Positions 46,317-57,129 of a stretch of 64,000 bases of DNA are shown here, piece by piece (within the stretch, counting starts at the first letter, position 1; each line of letters starts with the position of its first letter). The notes under the pieces are model-generated. The model saw only the letters and a program-made list of their open reading frames with translations. It searched no databases and was not told the DNA's origin. Location of the stretch: positions 32,528,452-32,592,451 of the forward strand of contig CM069442.1 in NCBI GenBank assembly GCA_035610835.1, written 5' to 3'. The position numbers and the translations under genes are program-made. The DNA is from Ophiura sarsii (Eukaryota; Echinodermata; Ophiuroidea; Amphilepidida; Ophiuridae).

Positions 46317-46925
46317 ATGGAAACAATTGTTAAGACAGACGGGACCGGCTAAATGCCGGGAACAGCATGGAGAAACGGCCAAGAAAAATAACATCGTAGT
46401 TAAAGTCATCGTACATAGACCCATGTTTTTTCCCGAAGAAAAACTGAACGTCGCACACTTTGTGATACCGCCCTCACAAGAATGTGGGACAATCCAGTTA
46501 AGGCTTGAACTTTTAACTGTTGTTTTGTCCGACCAAAATACGGACAATCCAACTGGGGCTACAGGACTTAGGGAATTTATCACCGTTTCGTCCGGGCGGG
46601 GTTAGCCTTTGAACAAGGTCGTGCATTGTAGTTTTCAATTTCTAAACGTGTGCGTCGATACTTAATATTTCTGGTGTGTCCGTAGCTAGCTATGCAGTAG
46701 CGCCAACGAAATATTCGTACAAGAAATAAAATAAAAACCCGCATACACTTTACACTAATAAAATACATAAATACACGTTTCAATTCAACTTTCGCCTATT
46801 TAGCGTAAATAAAGACTTGGATAAGTCTATAAAATTGACGCGGACCGTCGGTAAATTGAATTGAATGTATACCGGCAGCATGTGCAGCGGATGACTTGCC
46901 ATTTATAGGTCTAAAACAATTTTGT
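46317..46925. other. Unannotated interval 3' of the LINE
   Basis: A plus-strand frame of 92 codons (46327-46605) starts right after the LINE tail. It has a mixed composition but no motif I recognise. No splice or promoter context supports it. Confidence 0.35.
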
Positions 46926-46929
46926 TTAA

Positions 46930-47085
46930 TAGTAATACCCATTTAGTCTAATACCAAATTGGTGTAAGACAAGTTGGGCTAAATGCCAGTTGGTCTAACA
47001 TCCAATTAGTCTAATAACCATTTAGTCAAATAACCACTTTGTTAAAACACAGTTGGTTTAATGCCAATTGGTCTAATAATAAATG
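46930..47085. repeat. Minisatellite of TTGGTCTAATA(A/C)CCA words
   Basis: Seven to nine imperfect units of about 13-26 bp alternate CCATTTAGTCTAATA, CAGTTGGTCTAA and CCAATTGGTCTAATA. Two more units reappear at 49139-49172, so the sequence between (47.1-49.1 kb) may be an insertion into, or expansion within, one array. Confidence 0.7.
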
Positions 47086-47087
47086 GT

Positions 47088-47121
47088 ACTAGCGGGCATC
47101 CGCGCTTCGCGCAGACCCGCT
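47088..47121. repeat. Hairpin with TTCG loop
   Basis: TAGCGGG and CCGCGC pair with GCGCAG and CCCGCTA around TTCG, with a small internal mismatch. It follows the minisatellite directly. Role unknown. Confidence 0.55.
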
Positions 47122-47199
47122 AGAAGATTTCACGGGGAGGTAACTAAACAAAGCGTAAGAAAATTTGATACAATATCAAGAACATGTCCTACATGTATA

Positions 47200-48545
47200 C
47201 ATAATCCAGACGGGCCCTAAATAATCCGAATATCGCAGGTCTTTTGATAATCCAGGAATACATGTGCCTTAAAGTAGGTAGGCCTACCTTTGTCTTTCCA
47301 GATACCTATGTAGGCCTCCCATGTGACCTGAAATGCACTGTACCCGTTGTCCCATTATATCCAGGGACCCCATAGGCCTAAGCCCTACCCCTAATCCAGT
47401 TACCACAGGTGCCCTTAATGGCACCGGATACCACATAATCCAGGTACTGCATGCAGTGTGCCGTTATATTGAGATACCCAGGTGGCCTTACTTTATCATT
47501 CAAGTAACTTGAATTAATCGCGGGTGCCGAAGATAGCGGGCAGTAATAGTCATATCACAATAGGCAGGTGAGTAATATCAAAGCGTTATAAATCTTTATA
47601 TTAATATCAAGAGTATGTCCTTATTCAGGTACCTAAAGTGCCCTTGATATAATGTAAGTGACATGGTACCCTTAATACACCATGCGCCTAGGCCCAATGT
47701 GCTTTTAAAATACAGATACCCATATTCCTAATCCAAGTACTCCATGTGTTCTTAATACACCGGTTGCCTATTATAGACCTAGGCCCTACCCCTCACAGAT
47801 GGCCTTAAAGGAAGGGTCCCGCAAGCACAACATTGAGCATTATTTGTTAGAAAAATAATTATCAAGCCGAAATTACGTAATTATATAGAACAAAACACCA
47901 TACTAGTCACACAAAAAAAGAATAAACACAGCCATCACTCAACATGCAATTTTTAAAATTCGCGGCGATCGAAAGTCCCGGTGTCGATGACGTCATGGGC
48001 ATCGGTGCTCAAATTTGCGCATGTGCATTGTATAACTATGACATCATCGACACTGGGACTTTTGATCGCCGCGAATTTTAAAAAGTGCATGTTGAGAGAT
48101 AGCGGTTTCTATTTGTTTTTGTCATAAGTGTCGTGTTTTGTTCTATATAATTACAAAAGTTGGGCTCGATAGTTATATGTTTCTAACATATAATGTACAC
48201 TTTTATGATTGCGGGACACCTCCTTTAATAACCCAGGTACCGCATTTGCCGGCATTATATCCATACCAATGTGCCCGTATTATATCCAGTTTATAATGGA
48301 AAGCGCAGGTATAGGTGCCGAAGCTATAATAGCGGGTGGTTAGTCATATCAAAACGTATAAAGATGGGGTATTGTAAAACAGCAAGTATGTCGTTGATAC
48401 TCCATGTATCCTATGGTGCCCTTAATACTGACATTGGTACTACAGTGCATAATCCATATATACCATGTGCCCTTAATAAATCCATGTATGCCATGCATGT
48501 ATAACACATGGTGCCCTTGATTATTCAGGTACTACCCCATGTACT
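47200..48545. repeat. Degenerate minisatellite (CAGGTACC / TGCCCTTAATA)
   Basis: Loosely repeated units of about 25-40 bp share ATCCAGGTACC, CATGTGCCCTTAATA and TAGGCCTA-type words from 47200 to 47800 and again from 48230 to 48545. A 416-bp MITE separates the halves. Units are too diverged to count exactly. Confidence 0.6.
47809..48224. mobile_element. TTAA-flanked MITE with AGGAAGGGTCCCGCAA ends
   Basis: AGGAAGGGTCCCGCAA at the left mirrors TTGCGGGACACCTCCT at the right, with TTAA on both sides (47805-47808 and 48225-48228). An inner long inverted repeat (AAAATTCGCGGCGATC with AAAGTCCC and its mirror near 48055-48085) makes most of the element self-complementary. TTAA duplication points to piggyBac-type mobilisation. 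Confidence 0.8.
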
Positions 48546-50075
48546 TTAATAATCAAGAATGTGTATTAGTGATCCAATATAGGATAAACGCCGTCGCGCA
48601 GCAACAACATATAGGAACGGTTGGTATGGTACCGCCAGTTTCTTTATCGTTAGCAAACTCCGCGTTCATCTATGTTATTAATGTGAAAGTGTCACTTTAA
48701 GATCTGCGTAAGAGTTTTTGTTTACATTTAGAAAATGTCGTAAAATATTTTTATTTGTTGGACGCATAGTCCCGTATAAATGCTTGTTACTATGCGTTCT
48801 TTAAGAATAACAAACAGTCGCATATACAGAAATGTAGCTATATCCCTGAAGAAAATATTTTGGGTGAAGACCATATGTCATCACTCATTCCGAAAACCAC
48901 AATTTGTGTCCGAACAGTAGCTACCCGAGTTAAAGAAATTCAACATTTCGGATTTTCACATGTAATCCTTTCTGCGCATGTCTGAAAACGGGAAAAAAGG
49001 GCATTGAACTATCTAATTAGCTCGTGTATTAGAGGCGCAATTACCACGCTTTTTCTGTTGAAGAGGGACGCGAGTGTAAAATTATATTGAACTATCTAAT
49101 AAAGCCATGTTCCGAAAATTAGTATATAGATAATTTCCACTTTGTCTAATATCCATTTGGTCTAATTTAAATCATAATGGCGTCTACGTTGAGCGGGGAG
49201 GCTACGTACGACCAAAAAGAAACTGAGACTCGACAGGAATAAATGCACTCATTTCGCCTGTATGCAAACAATTTATATCATGTTCTCGGTTTAATGTAGG
49301 ACTGACAATTTAGCTGTTGAGAGATTGGTGGCTACAAACTAAAAAAATCTAGTTTTTACTATTTAGCCGCCACATCAAACGCTTAAAATTTAATTGCTTC
49401 GTTATTATCTTTAAGAGTGTAAACGGATTCAATGGTGCCATATTTCTATATCTGAAGAAACTGGGTTTTTTAAAATCCTTTAATTAAAGGCACGAACACT
49501 ATAAGGTATTTTAACATATAGGGGCCGCTGCCATTACGGGCATATGCCACTCAGAAGCTGGCACCCTTGGCCCCTTTATATAAATTCACAAATTGTGACA
49601 ATTTGCATTCGAAATCTAGTTTTCGTCAAAATCCACTCCAAAGCCCCCATTATAGAGACCCTGGATGACCCCCCCCCCCCCCCCTCCACCCCCGCATGTG
49701 GAGAGATAGGCCGGTGGTCGGGTATATATAAATGACTATTTTTAGTCATATATATACATGGAGTTTTGTCACTCATTTAGGAGAATATCTCCCCGCGGTA
49801 GTTATGCCACTGAAGGACTAATACCGCTCAGTCACCCGCCCGCCCCGCCCCCCCCCCCCCCCTCCTGAAAATACCGCAGCAACCAGATCAGTATTGTTCT
49901 ATTTAATAGTGGCGTTTGAAGTCTTTATTTCGAATATAACCTGGTCCCATTTCATAACCAACTTTTCTTAATCCTTTCTTATTGTAACGAACCGTTCTTC
50001 AAATCAGAAGAGTAAGAACTATTACGCTCTTGCGGGCTCGCGCCGTAAACAAGTTGGGTATTAGTATGAATATTT
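48546..50075. other. Unannotated interval with two minisatellite units and C runs
   Basis: Two TTTG(T/G)TCTAATATCCA units lie at 49139-49172. C runs are at about 49671-49684 and 49849-49862. Otherwise nothing is recognised. Confidence 0.45.
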
Positions 50076-50079
50076 TTAA

Positions 50080-50160
50080 AGGTAGATGTTCTGATTGCTG
50101 GCCCGATTTTCAACTTGATGCTTTCTATTTTACATGAAAGATCATCCATAACATTTTCGC
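50080..50160. mobile_element. AGGTAGATG-family MITE fragment
   Basis: TTAA then AGGTAGATGTTCTGATT, GATTTTCAACTTGATG and TACATGAAAG match the left part of the MITE at 50338. No right end is found, so it is truncated. Confidence 0.55.
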
Positions 50161-50195
50161 ATTCCAAAGTTTGAGTTACATAACTCCAATGGTTG

Positions 50196-50336
50196 TTTGC
50201 TCCACTATCCAGGTCCTATTACATAAAAAGAAAGGGAGTTATCCTTAAGTTCTCAACTCTTAGGAAGATTGTTTAAGAATATTTGAGTTTATCATGATAT
50301 ATAGACCCTAGGTCAAGCTTTAAAACATGACACTAA
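50196..50336. repeat. Dispersed segment A, copy 3 (partial, SINE-free)
   Basis: TTTGCTCCACTATC runs straight into CAGGTCCTATTACATAAAA, and the block continues with CTTAGGAAGATTGTTT and GGTCAAGCTTTAAAA. It supplies a second intact target site for the SINE in copy 2. It is cut at its right end by the next MITE. Confidence 0.75.
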
Positions 50337-50337
50337 A

Positions 50338-50487
50338 AGGTAGATGTTAGTATTGATTGCCCGATCTTCAATTTGATGTTTTCTATTTTACATGAAAGGA
50401 CATCCTTCAAATTGTCGCATTTTCACATCAAAATATCTCGATGTGAAAAAAATCATAGTCAGAAAAAAGTGATCTGAACATACACCT
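50338..50487. mobile_element. AGGTAGATG-family MITE, 150 bp
   Basis: Starts AGGTAGATGTTAG and ends ACATACACCT followed by TTAA; the left flank is CTAA, one change from TTAA. Noncoding. Same family as 14907-15251 by its ends. Confidence 0.6.
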
Positions 50488-50559
50488 TTAATTGTAACTG
50501 TACATTTAAGCAGCTTCACAACATTTGTCATATTATGTTAAAGAGATTGCCTTCATTTT

Positions 50560-51835
50560 ACTATAAGCTATTTCAAATCTGGTTCAACACTAAGCAAGAT
50601 CTAATAAAAGAGGATATCTATGAATCAAGTTATATGGAATAATGATGTTATCCAATTGAAAAACAATACACTATTCTTCATAGACTGGATTAAGTCGGGA
50701 ACTATTTTTTGTGGGTGACCTATTCGACGATGATTGTTCATTCTATTCCATTAACCATTCCCGTAATCGTCTAAATCATAAGGGTGCCGTAATTTTGCAG
50801 TATTACACTCTCCGCAATGCGCTCCCCATTGATTGGAAATTAGCACAGACTCCTGATGACAATACCACGACTCCTGACACAACGGAGAAGATGTTTGTAT
50901 TAATTCAGTCTCTATTGATACTTGTACAAACAAAAGTTTTAGAAAAGCCATGATTAACAATTTGTATGATACCCCTCTGTGAACAAACTTCTGGTCTCTC
51001 AGGTTCCCAAATTACTTTTTCAATTGGACCAACATTTGTTCGCCACTCCACAGTGCACCGATGAAGCGAGGTTTATCTCATTAAATTGGAAAATTCTTCA
51101 CAACAGTGATCCCACCAAAGTACTTTTGATGTAAGATGGGTAAAGTAGGTAATGATATTTGTCACACATGCAATGTAATTGATTATATCTACCATTTCTT
51201 TTTCAAATGTAATAAAGTTAAGCAGCTATACCGTATATGATCTTACGCTAGTCAAGTCATTCCGCGCAAACTGTCTACATGTTTGTATTAAAGGCATGCT
51301 ACCACTCTTGGTTGCTAACCCCCTCCAGTTCTCTTGGGAATTTGACAAAGTTACAATTTCTCCATGTTAACTCTGAACTGTCTGTCACTTAAAGTGAACA
51401 GGTGTTTGACCAGTTTGTCTGTGTTGAACTGCTAAAGTGGTAGGCCAGCTTTAACTACTGAAATTGTTATATTCAACTATCACAATAACATTTATGACCA
51501 TAATGATTTAAAATTTATTAACTACACCATCGCCGTTGGCAAACTGTGCATAAGCAAGTATAGATATGGCAACCACACAAATCTTTTATTCCTATTTTGA
51601 AAAAGAACTCTGTCTTCGTAGACTGATTTCACTGTAATAACTATGTCATGTATATCAATTATGTCGTGATATTATATATATATGTATGAAATTTGAATAT
51701 TATAACTCATTGTTTTTAATCAATTGTGACATTGTACATACTTGTTACTATTAATATCATTATTGCCTACATTTTGTAAATATTGATTTTATTGTATAAT
51801 TATATGTATCATTGAATAAAGAAGTAACGAAAAAA
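50560..51835 (+). pseudogene. Tx1/L1-like LINE ORF2 C-terminal remnant upstream of TPR copy 2
   Basis: Frames give NTLFFIDWIKSGT, VGDLFDDD and YYTLRNALPIDWK, then LNWKILHN...KVLL and CHTCNVIDYIYHFFFKC, the usual order at the end of L1/Tx1-type ORF2. Many stops and indels. The 3' end fades into an AATAAAG-type tail near 51820. The same remnant lies before TPR copy 3 (57124-57244 continued at 59192-60075), so it was in place before the segment was duplicated. Confidence 0.7.
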
Positions 51836-52939
51836 CCCAATAACTTCGACCAAATATTGCATGAGCTGCAGGGTTTATAATCACAGATGGTGGAAACCAC
51901 CATCTGTTATAATACTCCACGACATAAATAAATTGGGATACTTGTCAAATAATTTTGATGTTCCTCAATGTGAGTATTGCATCGTTGAAATACAGTAATT
52001 TAGAAAGGGGCTGTACCCACAAGTTTGTAATCCTTACTATTACCAAAGCTTAGCACCGAAATAGTCTACAGGGATTCACTATCGCAATTTTAGAAGAAGA
52101 AAATCTTGTTTTGTGGAGACAATAGTTAACATAAATACAGAAACAAGGAGCAATACAATCCCAGTAAGACCATTGGTATCCTTCAAAAAACATTATGTTC
52201 ATATAAAGGTAAAAATTGTAAAAGTCACTGATAACATACAATAACTTTCTATAACTTATACTTTACATAGTTTGTCGTTCTGAATGAACATAATCTACAA
52301 TTGTGATAAGATCAAAATATATGAATATCCCAAAATAGGTTGGAAATAAGTTAATGACGTAAATAGTTTTTTTGAAACTGTGCGAAGCCATGCGTATGAT
52401 ATAAAGACAAACTTCACAAATTATGACACATCTAAAGACAAACTATGAAATAGCAAAGGTGTACATGAACTGACCTCGGTATTCCAGTAAAAAAAAATCT
52501 ATATATTTTTTTCTCTTTCTTTTTGTTGATGCCGGCGCACCAACTATTTATTTGCATTTGTCATACAGGAAATAATAATATATATGAACATTTAGTTTTA
52601 ATGTTCTCTATATAATAAAGTACAGTATTCAATTATTGTCTTTCCACCTTTTATATAAACCCCATTTTTGATTGTGTTTATATAATCTTCCCTTTCCAAT
52701 GGCAGTGTGATTTAATTTCTTTTTCTTGTGGGACTGAAATTTTTATGCATAGAGTATAACATGTTCTACCAACAATCCAAATGTCGCCATTGTAATTAAA
52801 CCAGTATCAATAGATTCAATATTTGCAAAAAATTAGCAAACCGATCAATGGGATGTAATATCTTTAGCGATTTACTTTGTCTTTTACCAATTTGGAAGTG
52901 GTTCAGTTTGATAGTCCTACTTTTAAGACGAACGCTAAG
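51836..52939 (+). other. Upstream region of TPR copy 2, shared with copy 3
   Basis: Aligns with 60075-61472 across AATAACTTCGACCAAAT, the GATGGTGGAAACCACCATC palindrome, ATACTCCACGACAT, AAATACAGAAACAAGGAGCA, CATAGAGTATAACATGTTC and GGGATGTAATATC. It presumably holds the promoter; TATA-like runs exist but none can be assigned. A good acceptor (TTTGTCTTTTACC...GGTTCAG, ending 52906) lies 33 bp before the ATG, so a 5' exon may exist. Confidence 0.6.
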
Positions 52940-54691
52940 ATGCCTAATTTTGAGCCAGGACACTTTGCACTGCCTCTGGTTATAAACATAGGAGATTTCC
53001 CTCCGGTGGAAGTCAAGTATAAACAGTCGTTACTTGAAAAGTATCTCATATTGAAAACAAACGATCCACAGAATCCAGGTCGTGTTGAACGTCCGGAGCG
53101 ACACGCAATTAGACATCTTCTAGGACTTCTCGCGGCGAGATTGGACAACTTTGACGAAGCTACGGAGTATTTCAAACAAGTGCTTTCTGAGGATTCATCT
53201 AACTTAAATGCGATAGCCAATTGCAAGTCATTGTATGAGACTTTGAACAAAGTCGAGGAAGCAAGTGAATATGCAGATAACTTGCATGAGCTCATGCAAG
53301 AGGCGATTGCTAAAGGTAAAAATGGAAATGATCAACAGGGCAAAAAACAAGACATCGATTGGCAGAATAGAAAAGCCAGATGTTTGGCGGAGCAAGCCTA
53401 CGCGTTTGCCTTTGACATTTTGGATGACATCGAAGGTTATATGCAACACGTAGAAGCACATAAATTATACACTCAGGCTATTGAATTAGCTGGCGAATAT
53501 GTGGATGACACTGAGATTCAAGATTGGCAATTCGGAAACGCAATCGCTTGTCGAAAGGTCTGCCTTGGCCTTATGAAAGTATCCAAACCGCATAGCGAGT
53601 ACTATGAGATTAGTCTGAAGTATTTCCATATGATAACTGCAACCGGAAACGACGATATGAAATCAGAAAGCTGGCGACATATGGCTGAACTGTTTTCATG
53701 GGTTCTCGATGTGAGCACAAATATGGTAGGACAACCTCGTTATGTCCATGAGAATCCAGAACTTGAGCCTTACTTTCAACACCCTGAACAGTGCATAAGG
53801 AAAGCACTTGAAATTACACCTGATCATCCCCAACATTAAGCTCGGCTTGCCAAAATGATAAGTGAAAACAAAACTTGCGAAGCATATTGGGAGGCTTTAC
53901 AGCTATTAAAGCGGTCCACTGAACTTGACGAATCGCGATGTAATCGGTATGCGTTTGCAATACGTGGGAACATTTATCTACAAATATATCGTAAACAAAG
54001 GTACGACACAGAGTTTCCTCCTGATCGAGAACTTCTCTCTTCTGCTGAAAAGAACCTTGAAAAAGCCCTTGAACTTAATGTCAACCCTGTTGAATATTTA
54101 AATCTGGCGGATGTGTGGCATGAAAGGGCAAGAGATCCGGATGGTAGTTTCTCCATGGATTCAAATTGTCTAGCGTGTTTTGAAAAGGCTCTGGAATATC
54201 ACGAGAAAGCGATTGAATGCAAGAAGGGAAATATGCGAGAAAACACTCACAGGTACAGAGGTATTTGCTTGTTAGATTTCAAGAAGTATGATGAGGCAAT
54301 TGGAAGTTTCAAGAAAGCTTTAGAACTTGGATCGAAAAGAAAATCAAGCTCTCCATTTTATCATTTATTGGTAGCCTATTTTACAAAATATTCTGAACTT
54401 GGATCGGATGAATCGAGTGCAATACCTCCATGGTCAGAGATTGCAGACTGTGCGTTGAAGGCAATAAAGACATACAGAGAGTTCGTACAAAAACCAATAC
54501 AGAAGCTTTGGTACCGATTTCCAGAGAAGATGGAGATGTTTCACTCCTACTGTAAGAACATGGATGATTCCGATGAGAAACAGCGACTTATTACGGTATT
54601 TTTACCGGAAAGATCCCAGTACGGCCCTGGACATGTGACAAATAGAAGCGGGTACCAACAAGTGGACAACACACCTGAAGATTGGCGGTGA
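52940..54691 (+). pseudogene. TTC22-like TPR protein, copy 2 (single nonsense codon)
   Basis: From the first ATG at 52940 the frame runs with full similarity to copies 1 and 3: PGHFALPL, RHLLGLLAARL with FDEATEYFKQVL, and the acidic QDIDWQ region. It meets TAA at 53837-53839, where copies 1 and 3 have TTA (Leu) in the motif HPQHLARLAK. The frame is otherwise uninterrupted and in phase to the natural stop at 54689-54691 (NTPEDWR), so one T-to-A change is the only lesion. The frame is also open upstream to 52877, but only from a TTG, so ATG 52940 is chosen. It could be a recent pseudogene, a polymorphic null allele, or a truncated protein of about 299 residues. TPR proteins are scaffolds; no catalytic role is implied. 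Confidence 0.88.
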
Positions 54692-54729
54692 TCATCCTCC
54701 AGGTAATTATATTTATAAGAACACGCCCG

Positions 54730-54768
<39 letters not shown>
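54730..54768 (+). repeat. 39-base C tract
   Basis: A pure C run 40 bp after the TPR copy 2 stop, replacing the CTC/CCC-rich but mixed sequence seen at the same place after copies 1 and 3 (ACACCTCTCCCAACC and ATATCTCCCCCACCC). Confidence 0.9.
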
Positions 54769-55111
54769 TAGTACACTTACATTCCCAACGTCTTGAAAAG
54801 GAGATAATGTGAAAACAAATTATAAACATAGCCTACAATTTACCTTTGGAATCGGAAATGTCCAATTCGTGCTATCAATCGAGGAAAATGTCCCCATTTT
54901 GCCGAACAAAACCAGGTTGTATCCAATATGGGTTGTATGCATTAGGATATAACACAAAACCTGTCCTAGTACTATAACCCCAACCCTACCATATACCACA
55001 ATATACCACGACTGGGCACGTTGGTACCACCCGGCGTGGAAGTTTTTCGATGAAAACAATGGACCCAATCCATATAGTTTGCGCAATACACTGCGCAGAC
55101 TACCGTTGACA

Positions 55112-55178
55112 GTCGTGGTGTAGTGGGGAATCCTAAGCTCCACGTGTTGGAGGTCCCTGGATCAAATCCCGGGGGGAT
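55112..55178 (+). other. tRNA-like sequence (degenerate)
   Basis: GTCGTGGTGTAGTGG looks like an A box, and GGATCAAATCC like a B box. CTCCA/TGGAG could form the anticodon stem but with a 5-base loop, and no acceptor stem closes. It is probably a tRNA-derived SINE head or pseudogene, different from the SINE at 22 kb. A short (GGGGGGATC)3 repeat follows. Confidence 0.4.
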
Positions 55179-55311
55179 CGGGGGGATCGGGGGGATATTT
55201 TGGTCGATTTCCACGTTGAAAAAAAATTCTGAAAAAAGTGGGGGGTAGAGTTAGGGTTAATGTTAGCTGTTTTTTCTTTCCACAGTATGACACCTTACTC
55301 ATGAAAAGCGA

Positions 55312-55575
55312 GTGGACACTTTTAAAGTTATGATGACTTGCTCGGTTCGTCTTCTTACTTTATAAAAGTAACAAGACGAACCGAGCAAAAGGTTGCAGTA
55401 AAATGATTTTCAATGGGATATCATTGCCTAGTGTGTACCCAGCAGTACAATTTGTGTGAAATGAATCACAGCTCACCATTCATCCGTACATGCCTTACTG
55501 GTTTCGATAGCATACAAATCAATTTCATCCCATAGTTATGGTAACTAAAAGCATAATAACTTTAAAAGGATCCAA
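55312..55575. mobile_element. MITE with TTTTAAAGTTAT arms
   Basis: TGGACACTTTTAAAGTTATG at the left mirrors ATAACTTTAAAAGGATCCA at the right, with a noncoding interior of about 215 bp. A strong internal hairpin lies in the left arm (55338-55388). Confidence 0.6.
55338..55388. repeat. 24-bp-stem hairpin with 3-base loop
   Basis: TTGCTCGGTTCGTCTT followed by CTTACTTT pairs with AAAGTAAC followed by AAGACGAACCGAGCAA, with one mismatch and loop ATA. Too short for a typical animal pre-miRNA, though wider arms exist in the surrounding MITE. Confidence 0.8.
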
Positions 55576-55591
55576 TAAATGTTGATGAATG

Positions 55592-55742
55592 TCAGTGGCG
55601 GATCCAGGATTAAAATGTACGGGGGGCTGAAACTCAAAAAATCGTAAAAGGTCCCCATTTTTTTGCCGTCAGCTCGTGAAATTCTGCTAAGTTGGGGGGT
55701 AGCGATATGGTTTGTCCCAAAACCGGCAAAAAAATCGCATGG
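55592..55742. mobile_element. hAT-like MITE fragment
   Basis: CAGTGGCGGATCCAGGATTA, then AAATCGTAAAAGG, CCGTCAGCTCGTGAAATT and GGGGTAGCGAT match the right half of 18703-19066 in reverse orientation. It breaks off after CCGGCAAAAAAATCGCA, so the other end is lost. Confidence 0.7.
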
Positions 55743-55779
55743 ACAGGACTGTTTCTACAGGATATATCTGTATAGCTAA

Positions 55780-56095
55780 AATTATAAAACTCACTAAGTG
55801 ATTGCTTTTCAATTTATATCTAAATAAATTCAATATTAAACAAATAGACAGATTATGCACGTTTTAAAATGCATACCAACTAGCTTTCAAACCCTCCCTC
55901 CATTCCTCCTCCAGTTGATGCCGTCTGTGTGTTCCCAAAATAATTCCATAACGTAGGTTAGTAATGACAGGACAAGTTAATGCCTTTATGTTTATAAAAC
56001 TGTTTGAATCCTGTTGTTTGTACCACAGGAATAAACGCGTGAAGAGGAACCAATCTATACACATACATGTACATATGACAAGGATAAGCAGTCAG
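55780..56095. repeat. Downstream block shared by all three TPR units, copy 2
   Basis: Matches 11310-11670 over TAAATAAATTCAATATT, ACCCTCCCTCCATTCC, CGTCTGTGTGTTCCC, GTTAGTAATGACAGGACAAG and AATCCTGTTGTTTGTACCA. It marks the right end of the second unit. Confidence 0.75.
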
Positions 56096-56154
56096 GGCAA
56101 ATGTCCAAAAAATCACGCAACAGTTGATGCAAGTTACGCACATGTAAAATTTTA

Positions 56155-56360
56155 GGCAAGTGTTCCAAAAAAGCCAATTTCGTGAGCTGTTGCATACTTG
56201 AACAACTGCTGAGTGAATATAATTGCCTGACTTTTGAGTAACTAGAATTGTTCAACTGTTGGTGAAAACATGTTATCCAACGGTGTTGGGCAAATTTTAC
56301 TTAACAGTTGAGCGGTTGCATACTTGAACAACGTTGTGTAAAATTTTGCCATTGGTTATT
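56155..56360. repeat. Short duplicated words before the 56.4-kb MITE
   Basis: GTTGCATACTTGAACAAC occurs twice (about 56186 and 56316), with related CAACTGTT words between. Possibly an old inverted-repeat element; ends not defined. Confidence 0.4.
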
Positions 56361-56408
56361 TTTGTGAATTAAGAACCTACTTCTGCATGTTCAGTAAGGT
56401 CGTTTTAT

Positions 56409-57129
56409 AATTTAATTAAGTCAAAATGATAACCAATTATCATATAACATAAATTGCAAAATTTGTGGTATTTATTTTCGTGACTTAGAGCCAGCAATAT
56501 GTTCGCGAAATTAAATAGATCGCAAAATTAAGTCGTTTTTTGCCTCTAGCGTCTTTATTTTAAGTTGGGGGATCAAATAAGTTGATGAATCATAATGAGA
56601 AAATAATTCCCTAAGTTTTGACTAAAGCTCATAAATTTTGACAGTGAGGTTTCATATGTTTTAAAGCAAAATGCTTATTTAATTAATTAAGAACTAATTA
56701 ATTATCAATTGCCTCTTAAACAACCTTTCAATACTTATTTTTATTCTTCTTTATTCGAACATGACTTATACATCAATGTTTTAAAATTAAATATCAAAAT
56801 TAAATATCTTAAGACCATTTTTGACCAAAAATATAATTAATTATGACTAAATTAAATAATTAGGCATTTTGCTTTAAAACATATAAAACCTCACTGTCAA
56901 AATTTATGAGCTTTGGTCAAAACTTAGGGAATTATTTTCTTATCATGATTCATCAACTTATTTGATCCCCAACTTAAAATAAAGACGCTAGAGGCAAAAA
57001 AACGACTTAATTTTGCGATCTATTTAATTTCGCGAACATATTGCTGGCTCTAAGTCACGAAAATAAATACCACAAATTTTGCAATTTATGTTATATGATA
57101 ATTGGTTATCATTTTGACTTAATTAAATT
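56409..57129. mobile_element. 721-bp element with about 270-bp inverted arms
   Basis: AATTTAATTAAGTCAAAATG and GATAACCAATTATCATATA at the left are mirrored by TATATGATAATTGGTTATC and CATTTTGACTTAATTAAATT at the right. The arms continue through ATTGCAAAATTTGTGGTAT, CTAGCGTCTTTATTTTAAG and CACTGTCAAAATTTATGAG. The centre is AT-rich; no open frame. Its right end coincides with the first base at which the TPR copy 3 unit aligns with the copy 2 unit. Confidence 0.88.

Noticed and set aside
46327..46605. 92-codon plus-strand frame after the LINE tail
   Set aside because: Nothing recognisable, starts at the LINE junction and has no supporting signals. Kept only as an unannotated interval.
55112..55178. 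Functional tRNA gene
   Set aside because: The anticodon loop is too short and no acceptor stem forms.
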